From positions 62,001 through 126,000 of the forward strand of contig CP116227.1 in the NCBI GenBank assembly GCA_038184435.1: 64,000 bases of DNA. The letters are read 5' to 3'. The stretch is from Nocardioides alkalitolerans. GTDB taxonomy: Bacteria > Actinomycetota > Actinomycetes > Propionibacteriales > Nocardioidaceae. Of this stretch, positions 62,142-64,000 are shown piece after piece. The notes beneath the pieces were generated by a model. That model did not search any database, was not told the DNA's origin, and saw nothing but the letters and a program-made list of their open reading frames with translations. A program made the position numbers and the translations under genes. Positions within the stretch are counted from its first letter, which is position 1, and the number at the start of each line of letters is the position of its first letter.

Positions 62142-63208
62142 GGGGTGGCTCCCGTCTCCGTGTCCGCCGGGCCCGAGGGCCGGAAGGCGGGGTCGGGCAT
62201 GTCGGGATCGGCCAGCCCCGTCGAGCGGAGGAGGTCGAAGACGGCCGCCTCGTCGTCGGCCCAGCGCTGGTCGAAGCGCACGTCGTCCACGACCCAGTCG
62301 TGCTCCGCGACGTACTCCTGCATGAAGGCGACGTCCTCGGGCGAGGACACGGCGAAGTGCTGCGGGTAGGCCGCGATGATCTCGTCGCGGTGGGCGTGCC
62401 ACTCCTCCAGGCCGCGCTCCCAGAGGTCGAGGAAGGCCTCGACCTCCTCGGGGTGCTCGTCGACCCAGTCGCGCTGCGCGACGAAGACGTTGCCCATCGG
62501 GCCGTCGTGGCCGGGGGCCTCGAGCTCGGCGAAGAGGTCCGCCGAGGAGCGCCCGTCGTACAGGGCACGCACGCTGCCCTCGCGCAGCTCCTTCGCGGAG
62601 AGGTCGGGGTAGCAGATGCAGGCGTCGATCTCGCCGCGGGCGAGCAGGCCCGAGAGGTTCTGGATGTCGGCGACGACCAGCTCCACGTCCGCGTCGTCGC
62701 CGGTCAGGCGGAGCCCGTGCATCTGCTCGAGCAGGGCTCCCCAGACGAGCGTCCCCGAGACGGTCGTGAAGACCCCGACGCGCTTGCCGCGCAGGTCGTC
62801 GGCGGACTCGGCGGGGTCGTCGGACCGCACGAGGAGGCGGCTGCGCTCGGAGTTGTAGCGCCCGATGATGACGGTGTCGCGCTCGGTCTGCTGCTCGAGG
62901 CCGGGGACCTCGAAGGAGGCCGACGAGATGATGTCGGCGTGCCCTCCGGCGAAGAGCCCGAACTCGTCCCAGGTCGCGGAGGTCTCGATCTCGATGCCGG
63001 TCTCCTCCTCGAACTCCTCGAGGAGTCCCGTGTCGGCGAGGTGGTCCCAGACGGGGTCGGGGGCGAAGGTGAAGCGGATGACGCCGTCGCGGGCGGCCCG
63101 CGACGAGGCGGGCCCGCCGAGGCCGGCGGCGCAGCCGCTGCCGGCCAGCAGCGCGACGGCGACGGCGACGGCGCCGAGGCGGCGGGCCGGGGGTGATGAG
63201 GTGCTCAA
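62138..63208 (-). CDS. ABC importer substrate-binding lipoprotein
   Basis: 356 residues from TTG at 63208, chosen because CAGGAGC lies seven bases upstream and a lipoprotein signal follows (possible lipoprotein Cys26 in AGSGC; weak lipobox). The mature protein has the NMT1/THI5/SsuA shape: IRFTFAPDPVWDHLADTG, WDEFGLFAGGHADIISSA, ADDLRGKRVGVFTTVSGTL, NLSGLLARGEIDACICYPD. It binds a small organic molecule outside the cell and starts the seven-gene minus-strand operon. Confidence 0.88.
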   Translation of the reverse strand: MSTSSPPARRLGAVAVAVALLAGSGCAAGLGGPASSRAARDGVIRFTFAPDPVWDHLADTGLLEEFEEETGIEIETSATWDEFGLFAGGHADIISSASFEVPGLEQQTERDTVIIGRYNSERSRLLVRSDDPAESADDLRGKRVGVFTTVSGTLVWGALLEQMHGLRLTGDDADVELVVADIQNLSGLLARGEIDACICYPDLSAKELREGSVRALYDGRSSADLFAELEAPGHDGPMGNVFVAQRDWVDEHPEEVEAFLDLWERGLEEWHAHRDEIIAAYPQHFAVSSPEDVAFMQEYVAEHDWVVDDVRFDQRWADDEAAVFDLLRSTGLADPDMPDPAFRPSGPADTETGATP

Positions 63209-63251
63209 GGGACGCTCCTGGTGGAACGGGGTGGTGGACGGTCACGTGGCT

Positions 63252-63265
63252 GTGACGGCAGTCAC
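63252..63265. promoter_or_regulatory. palindrome in the divergent promoter of the aromatic operon
   Basis: GTGAC-GGCA-GTCAC, perfect 5-bp arms, in the 129-bp gap between the binding-protein gene and the GAF regulator; likely site for that regulator. Confidence 0.45.
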
Positions 63266-63337
63266 GCGATGGGTCCACACTCCGCCGTCGGCAACGCGCA
63301 CGGCAATGTCGGCGTCCACACAAGTACGCTCGGATCC

Positions 63338-64000
63338 ATGTCTCCGCCGACACCGGTCTCCGGGATCCCCGAGGTCCCCGAGGTCCCCGCACCCGACCTC
63401 GGGGCGTGGCTGGACGCGGTGGCCGGCATCGCCGCCGCGGTCTCGGACGACGAGCCGGTGGCCGCCCTGCTCGACCGCGTCGCGTCGACCGCGTGTGCCC
63501 TGCTGGGCTACGACTTCTGCGCCGTGTTCCTGCCCGCGCCCGACGGGCGGTCGCTGGTGATCGCCGGGTCCCACGGGCTGTCCGCGACCTACGTCGACCA
63601 GGTCAACGCGGAGCGACCGATCCTGCTCGACGTGCGTGGCGCGGAGGAGGCGCCGACGAGCGTCGCCTACCGCACGGCCGCCGTCGTCGCCCTCCCCGAC
63701 ATCGACACCGCGCCCGCCTTCCCGTGGGGCGGGGTCGCCCACGAGCAGGGCTACCGGGCGCTCGTCGCCGTCCCCCTCCTCCGGGGCGGCCGTGCCGTCG
63801 GCTCCCTCAACTGCTACCGGCGCCGCCCCCACGACTTCGGCGAGGACGAGCTGCGCCTGGTCACCACGCTGGCGACGCAGGTGGCGATCGCGCTGGGCAC
63901 CGCGCAGCTGCGGGCCCGGGAGCGGGAGACGATCGAGGAGCTCGAGCGCGCCGAGCGCATCCACGGCGAGCTCACCGCGGCCTCGCTCCGGGGCGAGGGC
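63338..64000 (+). CDS. GAF-domain transcriptional regulator, probably PucR/CdaR type, 3' truncated
   Basis: 221 codons to the window edge with no stop. TACGCT ends seven bases before the ATG (leaderless). Residues 20-190 are a GAF domain (LLDRVASTACALLGYDFCAVFLPA, GYRALVAVPLLRGGRAVGSLNCYRR split, FGEDELRLVTTLATQVAIALG), followed by a coiled coil ERETIEELERAERIHGELT. In actinobacteria this order is followed by a PucR-type helix-turn-helix; that part lies outside the window. It is divergent from the importer operon and presumably senses its substrate. Confidence 0.85.
   Translation, partial: MSPPTPVSGIPEVPEVPAPDLGAWLDAVAGIAAAVSDDEPVAALLDRVASTACALLGYDFCAVFLPAPDGRSLVIAGSHGLSATYVDQVNAERPILLDVRGAEEAPTSVAYRTAAVVALPDIDTAPAFPWGGVAHEQGYRALVAVPLLRGGRAVGSLNCYRRRPHDFGEDELRLVTTLATQVAIALGTAQLRARERETIEELERAERIHGELTAASLRGEG

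Overview
The window is very GC-rich, with GTG and occasional TTG starts, mostly 4-base (ATGA/GTGA) gene overlaps, F420 chemistry (a complete fbiC), a Tad pilus locus, a 13E12-type HNH gene and many genes that appear to be transcribed without a leader. All of this points to an actinobacterium; a Nocardioides-like Propionibacteriales genome is my best inference, not something the sequence proves.

Bases 1-24,000 form a catabolic island for an unidentified carboxylic acid handled as CoA thioesters. It holds three acyl-CoA ligases (one cut by the window edge, one fused to an NTF2-like domain), an enoyl-CoA hydratase/isomerase, a hotdog thioesterase, three acyl-CoA dehydrogenases, a thiolase, an amidohydrolase, an MFS transporter, two SDRs, a CMD/AhpD-like pair, an F420-dependent LLM oxidoreductase, a two-part FMN/FAD old-yellow-enzyme reductase, a ferredoxin-fused ferredoxin:NADP reductase and the F420 precursor synthase fbiC. 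It ends with a MerR regulator facing an acyl-CoA dehydrogenase across two matching operators.

Bases 24,000-29,400 hold an AsnC/Lrp regulator facing a cysteine hydrolase, a HAD phosphatase, and a large secreted protein with an M23-like region, internal repeats and three FN3 domains. Bases 29,600-34,400 are a compact Tad/Flp pilus operon: ATPase, two membrane-platform proteins, a small pilin-like protein, two TadE-like proteins and a TadG-like protein.

Bases 34,500-47,100 are a sugar regulon: a LacI regulator, an aldose 1-epimerase, a YtfQ-like ABC importer (binding lipoprotein, double ATPase, two permeases), a second LacI regulator, then araB-araD-araA. Related LacI-type operators sit before the epimerase and before the importer. 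Bases 47,100-51,400 hold pseudouridine kinase and glycosidase, an ABC-F ATPase and a GrpB-family protein. Next come tandem 31-bp repeats, a 13E12/HNH gene, prfB, and a convergent gluconate-type symporter plus universal stress protein.

Bases 56,300-64,000 hold a small lipoprotein and a tightly coupled minus-strand operon. It encodes an ABC importer, an ACMSD-like amidohydrolase, a flavin monooxygenase resembling 2,6-dihydroxypyridine 3-monooxygenase and a cupin, and it faces a GAF-domain regulator that runs off the window. This is a good candidate for an uncharacterised (hetero)aromatic uptake-and-degradation system.

A 48-bp palindromic repeat occurs seven times in three intergenic regions, and a second 49-bp inverted-repeat element occurs twice beside it. 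I found no rRNA, tRNA, CRISPR array, transposase or prophage.
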